Shown: positions 8,887 to 17,644 of the stretch, piece after piece
Layout of the letters: each line of letters begins with the position of its first letter
How positions within the stretch are numbered: the stretch's first letter is position 1
Source of the DNA: Mycoplasmatota bacterium
Lineage (GTDB): Bacteria > Bacillota_I > Bacilli_A > Izemoplasmatales > Hujiaoplasmataceae
Length of the DNA: 64,000 bases
Direction: 5' to 3'
Assembly (NCBI GenBank): GCA_018622675.1
Contig: CP076020.1
Span: 1,178,001-1,242,000 of the forward strand
Program-made: the position numbers and the translations under genes
The notes under the pieces: generated by a model
The model's database searches: none
What the model was told of the DNA's origin: nothing
Seen by the model: the letters and a program-made list of their open reading frames with translations, nothing else

Positions 8887-10920
8887 ATGAAACTATATCT
8901 TGAAAAATTATACGAAATTTTAAGTAATAAAAGAGATCAAGGTAATATCAATTTTGTAGTACCTGACTTATGGAATACTTGGAACTACACCGGGGATGAT
9001 TTACGCAAATTACCAAGCCAAGAATTACTTGTTAATCCTTTTTCTTTTTATTCACAACTCATTAAAGAGATCTACTTAAATCATGCAGACAAAAGACGTA
9101 ATTACAGCAAATCTCTTTCACAAATTAACAATTTTAAAAGCAAAAGACATTGGTTAGAGGAAGCTGTCATTTATTCCACTCAAATAAGAACCTCAGCTGC
9201 TTGGGATCATGATCGTTCTTTTTCTTTAGATATATCAAACTTTGATGGATTAAAAGAAACCGGAACTTTTGTTAAGATGTTAGCCTATCTTCCAACTTTA
9301 AAACAAATAGGTATTAATGCCATTTACTTATTACCTATTACTAAGTACTCAACAATACATAAAAAGGGCGAACTTGGTTCCCCCTATGCAGTAAAATCCT
9401 TTTTTGATTTAGGTGATGGATTAAAAGATTCTTTAACTGGAGATTCATCAACTGTTGAAGAAGAATTCAAAGCCTTCGTCGAGGCTTGTCACATTCTAGA
9501 TATGAGAGTTATCATTGATTTTATTCCACGAACAAATGCCATTAACAGTGATTTTATCAAAGAACATCCGGAATGGTTTTATTGGATTAGTGCAGATAAA
9601 GCAAAAAATTACCATTCTCCTTACATTGAATCATTTGGTCTAACAACACCTCCCAAAGAAGAATTTTTGGAAACTATATTTAAAAATAACAACGTAAAAA
9701 AACATTTATCTATGTTTGAAATTAACCCAAAAGAAAAAAACGAAAAACTATTTAATCAGTTAAAAGAAAAAGATCATTATTTAAATTTAATTAAAGACCA
9801 AATGAATCAAGTGGTTGCACCTGCATTTTCAGATTGGATTAATGATCCGCAGCCACCATGGTCAGATGTTACATTTTTTAGATTTTATTTTGATCATCCT
9901 GCGGTCTCACAAAAATACATTGATCAGTCGCAAGCACCCTATATTCTATATGATTCAATAAAAACAAACCTATATCCTGGAAAAAAACCTAATAAGGAAT
10001 TATTTAAAATGATTCAATCTGTTATCCCTTATTTTCAAACAGAATTTGGAATTGATGGCGCAAGGATTGATATGGGGCATGCCCTACCAAAAGACTTATT
10101 AAAGGCTATTATGGAATCATCAAGACAAATTGATTCTGATTTTGGATTTATTGCTGAAGAGTTAGATCCATCTCATTTTGAAGATGCTTATAAAAAAAAT
10201 TACAACGCAGTTGTAGGTAACGGATTTTGGATGGAACCCAGATATAGTGAACAAAAATTAAAAGAGTTCTTCTTTTCTTCTCATCATTATAAATTATCAA
10301 TGTTTGCTTCCGCAGAAACACATGATACACCACGTATCGCAAGTCGAAAAGACGGACGTGGTTTTGCCAAACTTATCACAGTGCTAAATATGTTTGCTCC
10401 AAAAATGATTCCCTTTATAAACTCTGGACAAGAAGTGTATGAACTTCAACCCATGAACCTTGGTTTAGACGCAAATAAAGAAGACCTTTATCATTTAGAT
10501 AAAAATGATTTGTTTTATAAAAAATTAGCTTTATTTGATAAATACGCCATCCATTATTTAAATGACAACCATTGGGAGTTATTTGATCATTTAAAAGGCA
10601 TAGTGAAGCTAAGAAAAGACTGGCTATCATCCATTTTAAGTCAAGAATGCTTCATAAAACTAGATGCTTATCATCCTAATACGATAGAATATGCCTATAC
10701 AAAAGAAAACAAAGCTTTAATTATTGTAGCCAATACTTCAAAGGATTGTATAGAGCATAACTTTACAATTAAAGCTGTTAGAGACTCTATAGGGAAAACT
10801 GATTATAAAGGACAAATTGTTTATTCAACATATGAATTACCTAGAGAATATCATGAGTTATATAACGAAGATATTTATGTGCATTTACAACCCTTTGAAT
10901 TAAAAATTATCGAAGTATAA
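8887..10920 (+). CDS. GH13 alpha-amylase-family enzyme (GlgE-like architecture)
   Basis: 677 residues, cytoplasmic (no signal peptide). The GH13 catalytic residues are visible: nucleophile Asp395 in DGARIDMGHALP, acid Glu424 in FIAEELD and Asp480 in SAETHDTPRIA. Earlier come GTFVKMLAYLPTLKQIGINA (about 126-145) and a GELGSPYAVKS loop, both similar in layout to maltosyltransferase GlgE-type proteins, with an N-terminal extension and a C-terminal beta domain. It acts on alpha-glucan or maltooligosaccharide; hydrolase versus transferase cannot be told by eye. It is monocistronic, divergent from gpmI, and may serve the glycogen genes further along. Confidence 0.8.
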   Translation: MKLYLEKLYEILSNKRDQGNINFVVPDLWNTWNYTGDDLRKLPSQELLVNPFSFYSQLIKEIYLNHADKRRNYSKSLSQINNFKSKRHWLEEAVIYSTQIRTSAAWDHDRSFSLDISNFDGLKETGTFVKMLAYLPTLKQIGINAIYLLPITKYSTIHKKGELGSPYAVKSFFDLGDGLKDSLTGDSSTVEEEFKAFVEACHILDMRVIIDFIPRTNAINSDFIKEHPEWFYWISADKAKNYHSPYIESFGLTTPPKEEFLETIFKNNNVKKHLSMFEINPKEKNEKLFNQLKEKDHYLNLIKDQMNQVVAPAFSDWINDPQPPWSDVTFFRFYFDHPAVSQKYIDQSQAPYILYDSIKTNLYPGKKPNKELFKMIQSVIPYFQTEFGIDGARIDMGHALPKDLLKAIMESSRQIDSDFGFIAEELDPSHFEDAYKKNYNAVVGNGFWMEPRYSEQKLKEFFFSSHHYKLSMFASAETHDTPRIASRKDGRGFAKLITVLNMFAPKMIPFINSGQEVYELQPMNLGLDANKEDLYHLDKNDLFYKKLALFDKYAIHYLNDNHWELFDHLKGIVKLRKDWLSSILSQECFIKLDAYHPNTIEYAYTKENKALIIVANTSKDCIEHNFTIKAVRDSIGKTDYKGQIVYSTYELPREYHELYNEDIYVHLQPFELKIIEV

Positions 10921-10929
10921 TAATATAAA

Positions 10930-10967
10930 AATAAGACCCAAATCAAATCAATTGGGTCTTATTTTTT
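10930..10967 (+). terminator. Terminator after GH13 gene
   Basis: A 12-bp stem (AATAAGACCCAA / TTGGGTCTTATT) with T-run on plus. It overlaps the end of the convergent folT-like gene and may serve both strands. Confidence 0.8.
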
Positions 10968-11706
10968 ATCTTGTACTTTCTAATCTTTTTACTAAAGTAT
11001 ATAATCTTACAAGTAAAATACTATATAATATCGATTCCAATGGCAATTTAATAATTCGCATAGGTAATTGAATTAAATATGGATGACCAAACAATTGTGA
11101 TACCCAAATTGGAGTTAAGATTACAGATGTCAGTAATAAGAGACTAGTCACAAAAAATATAATTTGTTGACTATTTTCAATAGGTTTTCTAAAAATAACA
11201 AACACTAGCAACAATACAACAGCAAATAAACTTGAAGATACTAGAATATATGCCATGGTTTTACCAAGTTGAATCGTACCTCCAACTTCTAACCTTAAAG
11301 TCACATCAGTGATGATACTGATATCTATTAAAAGAACAATGCCAGCAATTAAGAGTATACTAGCGGTTAATATATTTATTATTTTATATGTCTTATCTTT
11401 TAAAGGGAAATATTTTAACAAAAAACCGGGCATAAAACCTATGAGCATAGAATTTAATAAAAAACCAAAATGAAAATAAGCCAGCCCTCCACCAATCGTT
11501 AAGCCAAGTATATCTTGGATAATACCTGAAGCTAAACCAATCATAGGTCCATATAATAAAGATATAAGCATCAATGGTAGGTAACCTATACCTATTCTAA
11601 TAATTGTCGTTTGTGGGGGTATAGAAATAGATAAAAATTGTGATAAAACTATACCAATTGTAATCAATAAACCAGTAAAGATAAGTTTTTGTGTTCGATT
11701 GTTCAT
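10966..11706 (-). CDS. folT: ECF transporter S component, FolT-like (folate)
   Basis: About 246 residues, with six hydrophobic segments. The stretch TIIRIGIGYLPLMLISLLYGP is typical of the FolT family of substrate-binding subunits of energy-coupling factor transporters. It would bind folate and share the EcfA/A'/T module encoded elsewhere. The ATG at 11706 follows a GAGGTG site; a GTG four codons upstream overlaps the ung stop. It is longer than the usual 170-190 residues, with extra helices at the C-terminal half. It is last in the pgm-small protein-ung-folT series. Confidence 0.75.
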   Translation of the reverse strand: MNNRTQKLIFTGLLITIGIVLSQFLSISIPPQTTIIRIGIGYLPLMLISLLYGPMIGLASGIIQDILGLTIGGGLAYFHFGFLLNSMLIGFMPGFLLKYFPLKDKTYKIINILTASILLIAGIVLLIDISIITDVTLRLEVGGTIQLGKTMAYILVSSSLFAVVLLLVFVIFRKPIENSQQIIFFVTSLLLLTSVILTPIWVSQLFGHPYLIQLPMRIIKLPLESILYSILLVRLYTLVKRLESTR

Positions 11707-11714
11707 GATGCACC

Positions 11715-12377
11715 TCACAGTATATAATTAATTGGTTGGAACTGATTTTTAATCAAAAAATCATTGATTTTGGAAAAAGGTTTAGCTCCAAAAAAACCTC
11801 TATATGCTGATAATGGTGAAGGATGAACATTTTCAATAATCAAATGTTTTTTATTAGTAATCAGTGATTTTTTCTTTCTTGCAAATGAACCCCATAAAAC
11901 AAAAACCATAGGTTTATTTTTCTTATTAAGTATAGAAATAATCGCATCAGTAAATATTTCCCAACCTTTTTCTTTATGTGATAAAGGTTGGTCTTTCCTC
12001 ACTGTCCATATAGCATTCATTAGCAATACACCTTGTTTAGCCCATGGGGTTAAATCACCAGTATCAGGTATTTTTATATTTAAATCTTGAGATAATTCCT
12101 TATATATATTCTTTAACGAAGGCGGAATCTTTACACCTTTATTAACAGAAAAAGCTAAACCCATGGCTTGATTTGGTTGGTGATAAGGATCTTGCCCAAG
12201 AATTAACACCTTTACTTCCTTATAGGGTGTTAGATTTAAAGACTCAAAAATATTGTTTTTTTGGGGATAACAAATATTTTTTTGATAGTCATCATAAACA
12301 AAATCCATCAACGCCTTAAAATAGGGCTGGTGGATTTCTTTATCTAATATCATTTTCCAATCGTTATTTAATTTCAT
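11715..12377 (-). CDS. ung: Uracil-DNA glycosylase
   Basis: 220 residues from the ATG at 12377, matching family-1 UDG length. It shows the catalytic motif ILGQDPYHQ and the C-terminal HPSPLSAYRGFFG. It removes uracil from DNA in base-excision repair. The reading frame stays open 27 codons upstream, but that part overlaps the small membrane-protein gene and does not look like UDG. The true start overlaps that gene's stop by 14 bases, pointing to coupled translation. Confidence 0.95.
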   Translation of the reverse strand: MKLNNDWKMILDKEIHQPYFKALMDFVYDDYQKNICYPQKNNIFESLNLTPYKEVKVLILGQDPYHQPNQAMGLAFSVNKGVKIPPSLKNIYKELSQDLNIKIPDTGDLTPWAKQGVLLMNAIWTVRKDQPLSHKEKGWEIFTDAIISILNKKNKPMVFVLWGSFARKKKSLITNKKHLIIENVHPSPLSAYRGFFGAKPFSKINDFLIKNQFQPINYIL

Positions 12378-12528
12378 TTTTCCTGTCTTTACAAGAAGTC
12401 GAGTTACATGCGTCACAATCAGCTTCGATGGTGCCTTCAGGTTTTTCACACTTTTCATTCACTGAATAAGACCACATATATAGTCCAACTAAAGCTGCAA
12501 TTCCTAAAGCAATATATACATATTCCAT
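12364..12528 (-). CDS. Small Cys-rich single-pass membrane protein (54 aa)
   Basis: A short gene between pgm and ung: ATG at 12528, AGGTG ribosome site inside the end of pgm, TAA at 12364. It begins MEYVYIALGIAALVGLYMWS, a single membrane helix, followed by a soluble tail with CEKPEG and then CDACNSTSCKDR. The layout (one helix, then a CxxC...C cluster) resembles FeoB-associated Cys-rich membrane proteins, but I cannot assign a family. Four cysteines on the tail suggest metal binding or a disulfide. Confidence 0.7.
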   Translation of the reverse strand: MEYVYIALGIAALVGLYMWSYSVNEKCEKPEGTIEADCDACNSTSCKDRKNEIK

Positions 12529-12529
12529 T

Positions 12530-14236
12530 TTATTTCACCTTCTTTGTTAATTCAACCAAAGATTCTAATAATTTTATTAATTTTTCTTCTGATTCTTTCA
12601 TAGAATCAGTAACAACCCCAGCATATAATTTTAATTTTGGTTCTGTTCCTGATGGTCTTAGAACAAACCAACTTCCATCATCAAGAGTATATTTTATGAC
12701 ATTAGATTTTTCTAAATCTATGGGTCTTTCTTTGTTATTGATAACCTTTTTACTTAATTGAAAATCTTCATAGAAAGAGACTTCTTGCCCTTGCAATTCA
12801 TCCAATGGGTTTTCTCTATAGTATTCCATAATTCTACTTATTTGTTCTTGACCAGCCTTACCTTCTAAAACAATGCTCTTTAATCCTTCTAAATAATAAC
12901 CATATTCTTGATAAATATCCATCAACTTATCATATAATGTTTTATGTTCAGTTTCTTGATAGAAGTTAGCAGCTTCTGAAATTAAAAGCAAAGCTTGTAA
13001 AGAATCTTTGTCTCTTACAAAATCTTTGACAACATACCCATAAGATTCTTCATAACCAAAGATAAATTCTCTATCTTCATCTTCTAATAGTCTTGCTTGT
13101 TCTCCAATAAACTTAAATCCAGTTAATGTTGATATCACATCCATATTAAAACTTTTTGCAATTTCTGCACCTAAACTTGATGTAACTATCGTATTAAAAA
13201 CAACACCTTTATCTGGTAATGATTGCAATTTTTTTCTTTCTGTAAGAAGATAATATAAAAGCAACGCACCCGTTTGATTTCCGTTTAATAATTTAAAATC
13301 ATCTTTATACTTAACCGCTACACCCAATCTATCAGCATCAGGATCCGTTGCTATTAACAAATCCGCCTTGATTTCTTTGCCTAAATTCATAGCAAAATCA
13401 AAGGCTGCTTTATCTTCCGGATTAGGGGATTTAACAGTAGAAAAATTAGGATCTGGTATCATTTGTTCTTTTACAGGATAATAATCATATCCTGTTTCCT
13501 CTAATAATCTTGTTCCCATCATAGCACTTGTACCATGTAATGGTGTAAAGACTATTTTTAAGGGTTTGTTTATCTCAGGATGTATTTGAATAGTTTTAAG
13601 TATTTCTATATATGCATCATCAATACTAGTATCTATATATTCAACCATTCTATCTTCTAAAAGTGTCTCCAACGGCGTATATTTAATAGCAAATAAATCG
13701 TTTACTTGATTAACATACTCAATAATTTCATTCGCATATTGAGGCGTGTATTGACATCCATATTCATCATATATTTTATAACCGTTGTAATTTGGTGGGT
13801 TATGCGAAGCCGTTACTACTATTCCTGAAATTGCATTTAAATGTCTAACCGCAAAAGATAATTCAGGTGTCGGTCTTAGGTCTGTAAAAATATAAGATTT
13901 TATACCTTGATTACCTAAAACTTTTGCTGATTCTCTAGCAAATTCCTTTGATAAATGTCTATTATCATGGGCGATAACAACTCCACGTTTTAAATCTTCT
14001 TTAGAATAATGTTTCTTTAAGTATTCAGCCAGACCTGCGTTAGCTCTTCTTATAGTATATATATTCAAGCGATTGGTTCCAGGCCCCAAAATACCTCTCA
14101 TACCGCCAGTACCAAAACTTAGCGATTGATAGAACATATCTTCTAATTCGTTTTCATTTTTATCTAATAAGGCTTCTCTTAAGTTAGTATCTAAATCTTC
14201 GTAATTAAGCCACTTTTTATACTCTTTTTGCCACAT
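12530..14236 (-). CDS. pgm: Phosphoglucomutase / phosphomannomutase
   Basis: 568 residues, with the four-domain alpha-D-phosphohexomutase layout. The active-site serine lies in TASHNPPNYNGYK (about 143-155), the metal loop in DPDADRLG (about 296-303), the sugar-binding loop in GYEESYGY, and the phosphate-binding loop in RPSGTEPK near the C-terminus. The size matches PgcA-type Bacillus enzymes. It interconverts glucose-1-P and glucose-6-P, linking glycogen (GlgP, GlgC) to glycolysis. Confidence 0.95.
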   Translation of the reverse strand: MWQKEYKKWLNYEDLDTNLREALLDKNENELEDMFYQSLSFGTGGMRGILGPGTNRLNIYTIRRANAGLAEYLKKHYSKEDLKRGVVIAHDNRHLSKEFARESAKVLGNQGIKSYIFTDLRPTPELSFAVRHLNAISGIVVTASHNPPNYNGYKIYDEYGCQYTPQYANEIIEYVNQVNDLFAIKYTPLETLLEDRMVEYIDTSIDDAYIEILKTIQIHPEINKPLKIVFTPLHGTSAMMGTRLLEETGYDYYPVKEQMIPDPNFSTVKSPNPEDKAAFDFAMNLGKEIKADLLIATDPDADRLGVAVKYKDDFKLLNGNQTGALLLYYLLTERKKLQSLPDKGVVFNTIVTSSLGAEIAKSFNMDVISTLTGFKFIGEQARLLEDEDREFIFGYEESYGYVVKDFVRDKDSLQALLLISEAANFYQETEHKTLYDKLMDIYQEYGYYLEGLKSIVLEGKAGQEQISRIMEYYRENPLDELQGQEVSFYEDFQLSKKVINNKERPIDLEKSNVIKYTLDDGSWFVLRPSGTEPKLKLYAGVVTDSMKESEEKLIKLLESLVELTKKVK

Positions 14237-14247
14237 ATTGGCCTCCT

Positions 14248-14787
14248 TTAAAGAATGTAATCAACTATATTTTCTTTTCTTGGTTTTGCTTCCGGTTCTT
14301 TTTCATTAGGATATCCTAGACATATAGATATATCATGTTCGTAACCTTCAGGGATTTTAAGTAGCTTATCGACATCAATTTTATTATTTCTATGATACAT
14401 ATAACGTGTTTCACCAATGATACAACTACCATATCCTAAAGCTTTTGCAGCTAAGGCAATGTTTTCTAATGCACATCCTACATTGACTCCAGAAAATCCT
14501 GCGATTTTAGAACTTAATACAATCACAACAGGCGCGTGGTAAAAAATATGATCATCATCGCCTTTATTCAGTCCTAGTCTTTTCATGCCTTCTAAAGCCA
14601 TGTCGCTTAATTGATTAATCACATCTTGATTAGTAATCACTGTAAAGTGCCATTCTTGCTTATTTTTAGCACTTGGAGCATACAAACCAGCTTTAATAAT
14701 TGTTTTCAAATCCTCTTCGGGAACTGGTTTATTTTGATAAGCTCTGATACTTCTTCGATTTAAAATATCTTCTATTGTTTTATTCAT
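14248..14787 (-). CDS. Nitroreductase-family flavoprotein
   Basis: 179 residues. The FMN-binding N-terminus reads ILNRRSIRAYQNKPVPEEDL, followed by APSAKNKQEWHF and a C-terminal GSCIIGE and ICLGYPNE. These are hallmarks of the NAD(P)H nitroreductase fold, which acts as a dimer with FMN. The natural substrate is unknown. It lies 11 bases upstream of the pgm start and may belong to the same transcript. Confidence 0.85.
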   Translation of the reverse strand: MNKTIEDILNRRSIRAYQNKPVPEEDLKTIIKAGLYAPSAKNKQEWHFTVITNQDVINQLSDMALEGMKRLGLNKGDDDHIFYHAPVVIVLSSKIAGFSGVNVGCALENIALAAKALGYGSCIIGETRYMYHRNNKIDVDKLLKIPEGYEHDISICLGYPNEKEPEAKPRKENIVDYIL

Positions 14788-14808
14788 CGTTACCCTCCTA
14801 GAATGATT

Positions 14809-15534
14809 CTATTCTAATATATTCGTAAAAATATAATCAATGTCATATTTTATTATTTTTTCTGCATTATCTTTGTCATTAACAATACCAGTCATTGTTT
14901 TTAATCCAATTAAATGATATTTCTTTATATACTCTTTGTCCAAATAATGTTTATCCAAGTAAAGATTTACTTTATGTTTATTACAAAATTCATAATTAGC
15001 TAAACTTAAATCAGAATGTTTATAAAAAATTCTTTTTGCTTCAATGTTTTTTAACATATATTCGATTTGCTTCTTGTCACTTGATATAAATAAACATCGA
15101 TTTAAATAATCAAGTTCATTAATTTCATATAGCATTTTATCAATTGATGATAATTTCAAATCTTCATGAATATTAATAACCGCCTTTTTTTCATAAGCTT
15201 TACATATACTTAAATAATCCTTTAATAAGGGAATATATAAAAATTTATTTAAATTTTCTGTTTTTCTATCTACTAAAGAATATTTTATTAATTCATCATA
15301 ATCAAAACTTTGAATATCAAGATTTAATAAACCAAACTTTAACAGTGATGTTTCCGCCGATAAAATCAACTTGCCATCTTTAGATGTTAATAAATCACAG
15401 CTAATCCCCGTATAACTATGGTTAGCAGCTGCTAGGTATGAAAAAACAGTATTTTCTGTTTCTATACCACTTAATCCTCGGTGTGCAATCATGCCTTTAT
15501 AGTATTTATCAATTTTTATTGTTTTCATCCACAT
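14809..15534 (-). CDS. Glycerophosphodiester phosphodiesterase-like protein, active site degenerate
   Basis: About 241 residues. It keeps the GDPD opening motif (GMIAHRGLSGIETENT) and the following TSKDGKLIL strand, so the fold is a PI-PLC-like TIM barrel. Two canonical features are changed: the usual E-x-D metal pair reads SCD, and the His-Asp that normally follows (..V.HD) reads SAE. It is therefore probably catalytically weak or inactive. Start ATG 15534 follows AAAGGA with 6-base spacing; TTG/GTG codons just upstream and an ATG two codons further are alternatives. No signal peptide. Confidence 0.7.
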   Translation of the reverse strand: MWMKTIKIDKYYKGMIAHRGLSGIETENTVFSYLAAANHSYTGISCDLLTSKDGKLILSAETSLLKFGLLNLDIQSFDYDELIKYSLVDRKTENLNKFLYIPLLKDYLSICKAYEKKAVINIHEDLKLSSIDKMLYEINELDYLNRCLFISSDKKQIEYMLKNIEAKRIFYKHSDLSLANYEFCNKHKVNLYLDKHYLDKEYIKKYHLIGLKTMTGIVNDKDNAEKIIKYDIDYIFTNILE

Positions 15535-15623
15535 CACCAATCCTTTAATTTACCTTTATTCTATCACTTATACTAAAAATATTGTATTATTTAAATAAAT
15601 TTTTATTGATTTTAAAATGATTA

Positions 15624-16040
15624 TTACTCTAGAGTCACTAATATTGATAATACTTCATCAATACCTACCCATTTACCAACAAATTCACCATCTTTTACAT
15701 GGACCATGGTTGGCGTATAAAACTTGCCATCTGATTCATCTCTTATATATTCACTTGGATGAATATCTATACCAGCACGAACATCGAATAAATATAAGTG
15801 ATCTTCATCTAAATTAGATATCCGACTTAAAACATCATTTTTTATATACTGACATGAACCACACGCTTCATAATAATAATATATATAATATTCATTTTGC
15901 GGATGATTTAATTGTTCATCAAAAGATGAAATTTTATAATAATTATAATCACTGTATTGATAATTTATTGTCGGTTCATTTGAACAAGCGGCCAAAATCA
16001 ATAACAATGGAAAAATGATCAACAACTTTATTTGCTTCAT
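15624..16040 (-). CDS. Thioredoxin-like lipoprotein
   Basis: 138 residues from the ATG at 16040. A lipoprotein signal (KQIKLLIIFPLLLILAAC, lipobox Cys at about 19) anchors it outside the membrane. The soluble part has the redox motif EACGSCQYIK (CGSC) and later the cis-Pro strand FYTPTMVHVKDG, which give a thioredoxin fold. It probably reduces or isomerises disulfides at the cell surface. It appears monocistronic. Confidence 0.8.
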   Translation of the reverse strand: MKQIKLLIIFPLLLILAACSNEPTINYQYSDYNYYKISSFDEQLNHPQNEYYIYYYYEACGSCQYIKNDVLSRISNLDEDHLYLFDVRAGIDIHPSEYIRDESDGKFYTPTMVHVKDGEFVGKWVGIDEVLSILVTLE

Positions 16041-16110
16041 AAACATACACCTCAATGTTTCATAATTAATCCATGAAATATTATAACATAATATGACATG
16101 TTTTTTTACA

Positions 16111-16137
16111 AAAAAAAGCCTAAATAGGCTTTTTTTC
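16111..16137 (-). terminator. Terminator after ribU
   Basis: A stem with GCCTA / TAGGC core, extended by A/T pairs, with T-runs on both strands, just past the ribU stop. Confidence 0.75.
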
Positions 16138-16146
16138 TAAATATTT

Positions 16147-16770
16147 TTACTCTGCCATGTCTTTTGCTTTTATGAGCACAGAGACTCGCTTATATATCAA
16201 AATAACAACTGCACTGGTTAGTATACCTTTAATTAAATTAAATGGTACTACCGCAAAAAGCAAGAAAGTAAATAAGTTTGTAACTAAAGGATTGACTTGA
16301 GTTCCTAAATAAACAAAAGATTCCACAGTATAAATCATATCTGGTGTAGACATGAAATAAGCATAAGCAGGCAATAATAAGTAAGCATTTAAAATAGCCC
16401 CTAAGGTTGCCATCGAAACTGTTCCTACAACCAAACCAATAATGGCATGTTTTCTCGTTTTATGTTTTTTATACATATATGAAGCAGGGACTACAAATGA
16501 TAAACCAATTAAGAAATTTGCTAATTCACCAACACCCATTGTGATAGATCCAGTGAATATCAAATTTAATATAACTTTGATACCCTCAATCATAACAGCG
16601 GCTACAGGGCCAAAACTAAAACCTCCTATTAATACCGCAACTTCTGATAAGTCCAGTTCATAAAAGGCTGGAACAAACCATAAAGGAAACTCTAATAGCA
16701 TTAAAATAAAGGCTATAGCTCCCAGCATACTAATAATTACTAACTTTCTAATATCTGTTTTTTTGTTCAT
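16147..16770 (-). CDS. ribU: Riboflavin ECF transporter S component RibU
   Basis: 207 residues from the ATG at 16770, which follows a GGGAGGAAAG ribosome site. Upstream open frame overlaps the riboswitch and is not coding. Six membrane helices; IAFILMLLEFPLWFVPAFYELDLSE and GPVAAVMIEGIKVILN are typical of the RibU family. It captures riboflavin and works with the shared EcfAA'T module. The FMN riboswitch upstream confirms the substrate. Confidence 0.93.
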   Translation of the reverse strand: MNKKTDIRKLVIISMLGAIAFILMLLEFPLWFVPAFYELDLSEVAVLIGGFSFGPVAAVMIEGIKVILNLIFTGSITMGVGELANFLIGLSFVVPASYMYKKHKTRKHAIIGLVVGTVSMATLGAILNAYLLLPAYAYFMSTPDMIYTVESFVYLGTQVNPLVTNLFTFLLFAVVPFNLIKGILTSAVVILIYKRVSVLIKAKDMAE

Positions 16771-16800
16771 AACTTTCCTCCCAAATAAGATATTAGGCAT

Positions 16801-16828
16801 AAAAAAATGCCCAAGACTTCGGGCATTA
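16801..16828 (-). terminator. Riboswitch expression-platform terminator
   Basis: An AATGCCC / GGGCATT stem followed by a long T-run on minus, between the FMN aptamer and the ribU start. FMN binding would favour this terminator. Confidence 0.8.
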
Positions 16829-16841
16829 AAAAAAGCAAAAA

Positions 16842-16950
16842 AAACGACTTCTCTCATCCAGACTATACTGTCGGTTTGGGAGTTCCACCCAATCATGCCT
16901 AAGCTCGCGGACTATCACCGCCGGTAGGGAATTTCGCCCTGCCCTGAAGT
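16842..16950 (-). promoter_or_regulatory. FMN riboswitch (RFN element)
   Basis: On minus the conserved FMN aptamer is readable: CTTCAGGGCAGGGCGAAATT, then CCCTACCGGCGGTGATAGTC, CGCGAG, and near the 3' side CCGACAGTATAGTCTGGATG with AGAGAAG. It is followed by an intrinsic terminator, so it should act by transcription attenuation of ribU. Confidence 0.95.
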
Positions 16951-16973
16951 TATGTATATTCAAATACGATAAT

Positions 16974-17002
16974 ATTATATTATAAAGTCATTCAAAAGGC
17001 AA
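16974..17002 (-). promoter_or_regulatory. Promoter of FMN riboswitch-ribU
   Basis: TTGCCT (17002-16997) and TATAAT (16979-16974) with a 17-base spacer, about 25 bases before the aptamer. Confidence 0.65.
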
Positions 17003-17008
17003 ACAAAA

Positions 17009-17635
17009 TCATAAATTTTTAGCAACGGCCCTCACCATTGAAGCTTCTATAGACCCAATTGATAAAGGAAGCGCAATAAAATCAATATGACTATGTAGTT
17101 TATCCAGATGACATAAATTTTCAAGCAAATAGATTTGATGACTCAATAAATCCTTATGCATATCTAACATATCAGATTCATTATACTCAAAACTGGGTAA
17201 ATCGGATCCTAATAATTTAATATGATTTTCTTTTAAAAAACGAAAAATGTCTTTGTCAAATTTAGGATAATCGAAATAAGACATTGTATTTATTTTTAAT
17301 TCATGTCCTGTGCTAATAATCAAAATATCTTCTTTATGTTCAATATATTGATATGCCTGAATAATATCTGATGTCCTTAAAATATGATTTTTTGCTTGCA
17401 AAAATATCACATTAGCTTTACCCATAAAATGTCTGAAATCAACTTCTTCTTCTACATCAAGCACGTGCTTTTTAAAATCAATATGCGTGCCTAAGTGCAT
17501 GGTTGAAGAAAGGATAGATAAATTATATCCATCCCTATCAAAAGACTTCTTCCACTCAATTTTCAGAGATTCATCTCCTGGAAAAGGCATAGAAAATGCA
17601 TCAATTCGTAAAGATAAATCAATCCATTCATCCAT
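17009..17635 (-). CDS. Putative cyclase / kynurenine-formamidase-family hydrolase
   Basis: About 208 residues. The metal-binding signature HLGTHIDFKKH is the family hallmark (HxGTHxD), with DLSLRIDAFSMPFPGD at the N-terminus. Family members are metal-dependent amidohydrolases with varied substrates. No tryptophan-degradation genes are nearby, so the substrate is unknown. It follows glgP by 9 bases and so lies at the end of the glycogen series. Confidence 0.75.
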   Translation of the reverse strand: MDEWIDLSLRIDAFSMPFPGDESLKIEWKKSFDRDGYNLSILSSTMHLGTHIDFKKHVLDVEEEVDFRHFMGKANVIFLQAKNHILRTSDIIQAYQYIEHKEDILIISTGHELKINTMSYFDYPKFDKDIFRFLKENHIKLLGSDLPSFEYNESDMLDMHKDLLSHQIYLLENLCHLDKLHSHIDFIALPLSIGSIEASMVRAVAKNL

Positions 17636-17644
17636 AAAAACCAC

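Noticed and set aside
12378..12458. Longer N-terminus for uracil-DNA glycosylase
   Set aside because: It overlaps the small membrane-protein gene and adds residues not seen in family-1 UDG.
16771..16896. Upstream extension of RibU
   Set aside because: It runs over the FMN riboswitch and its terminator, and lacks a ribosome site.
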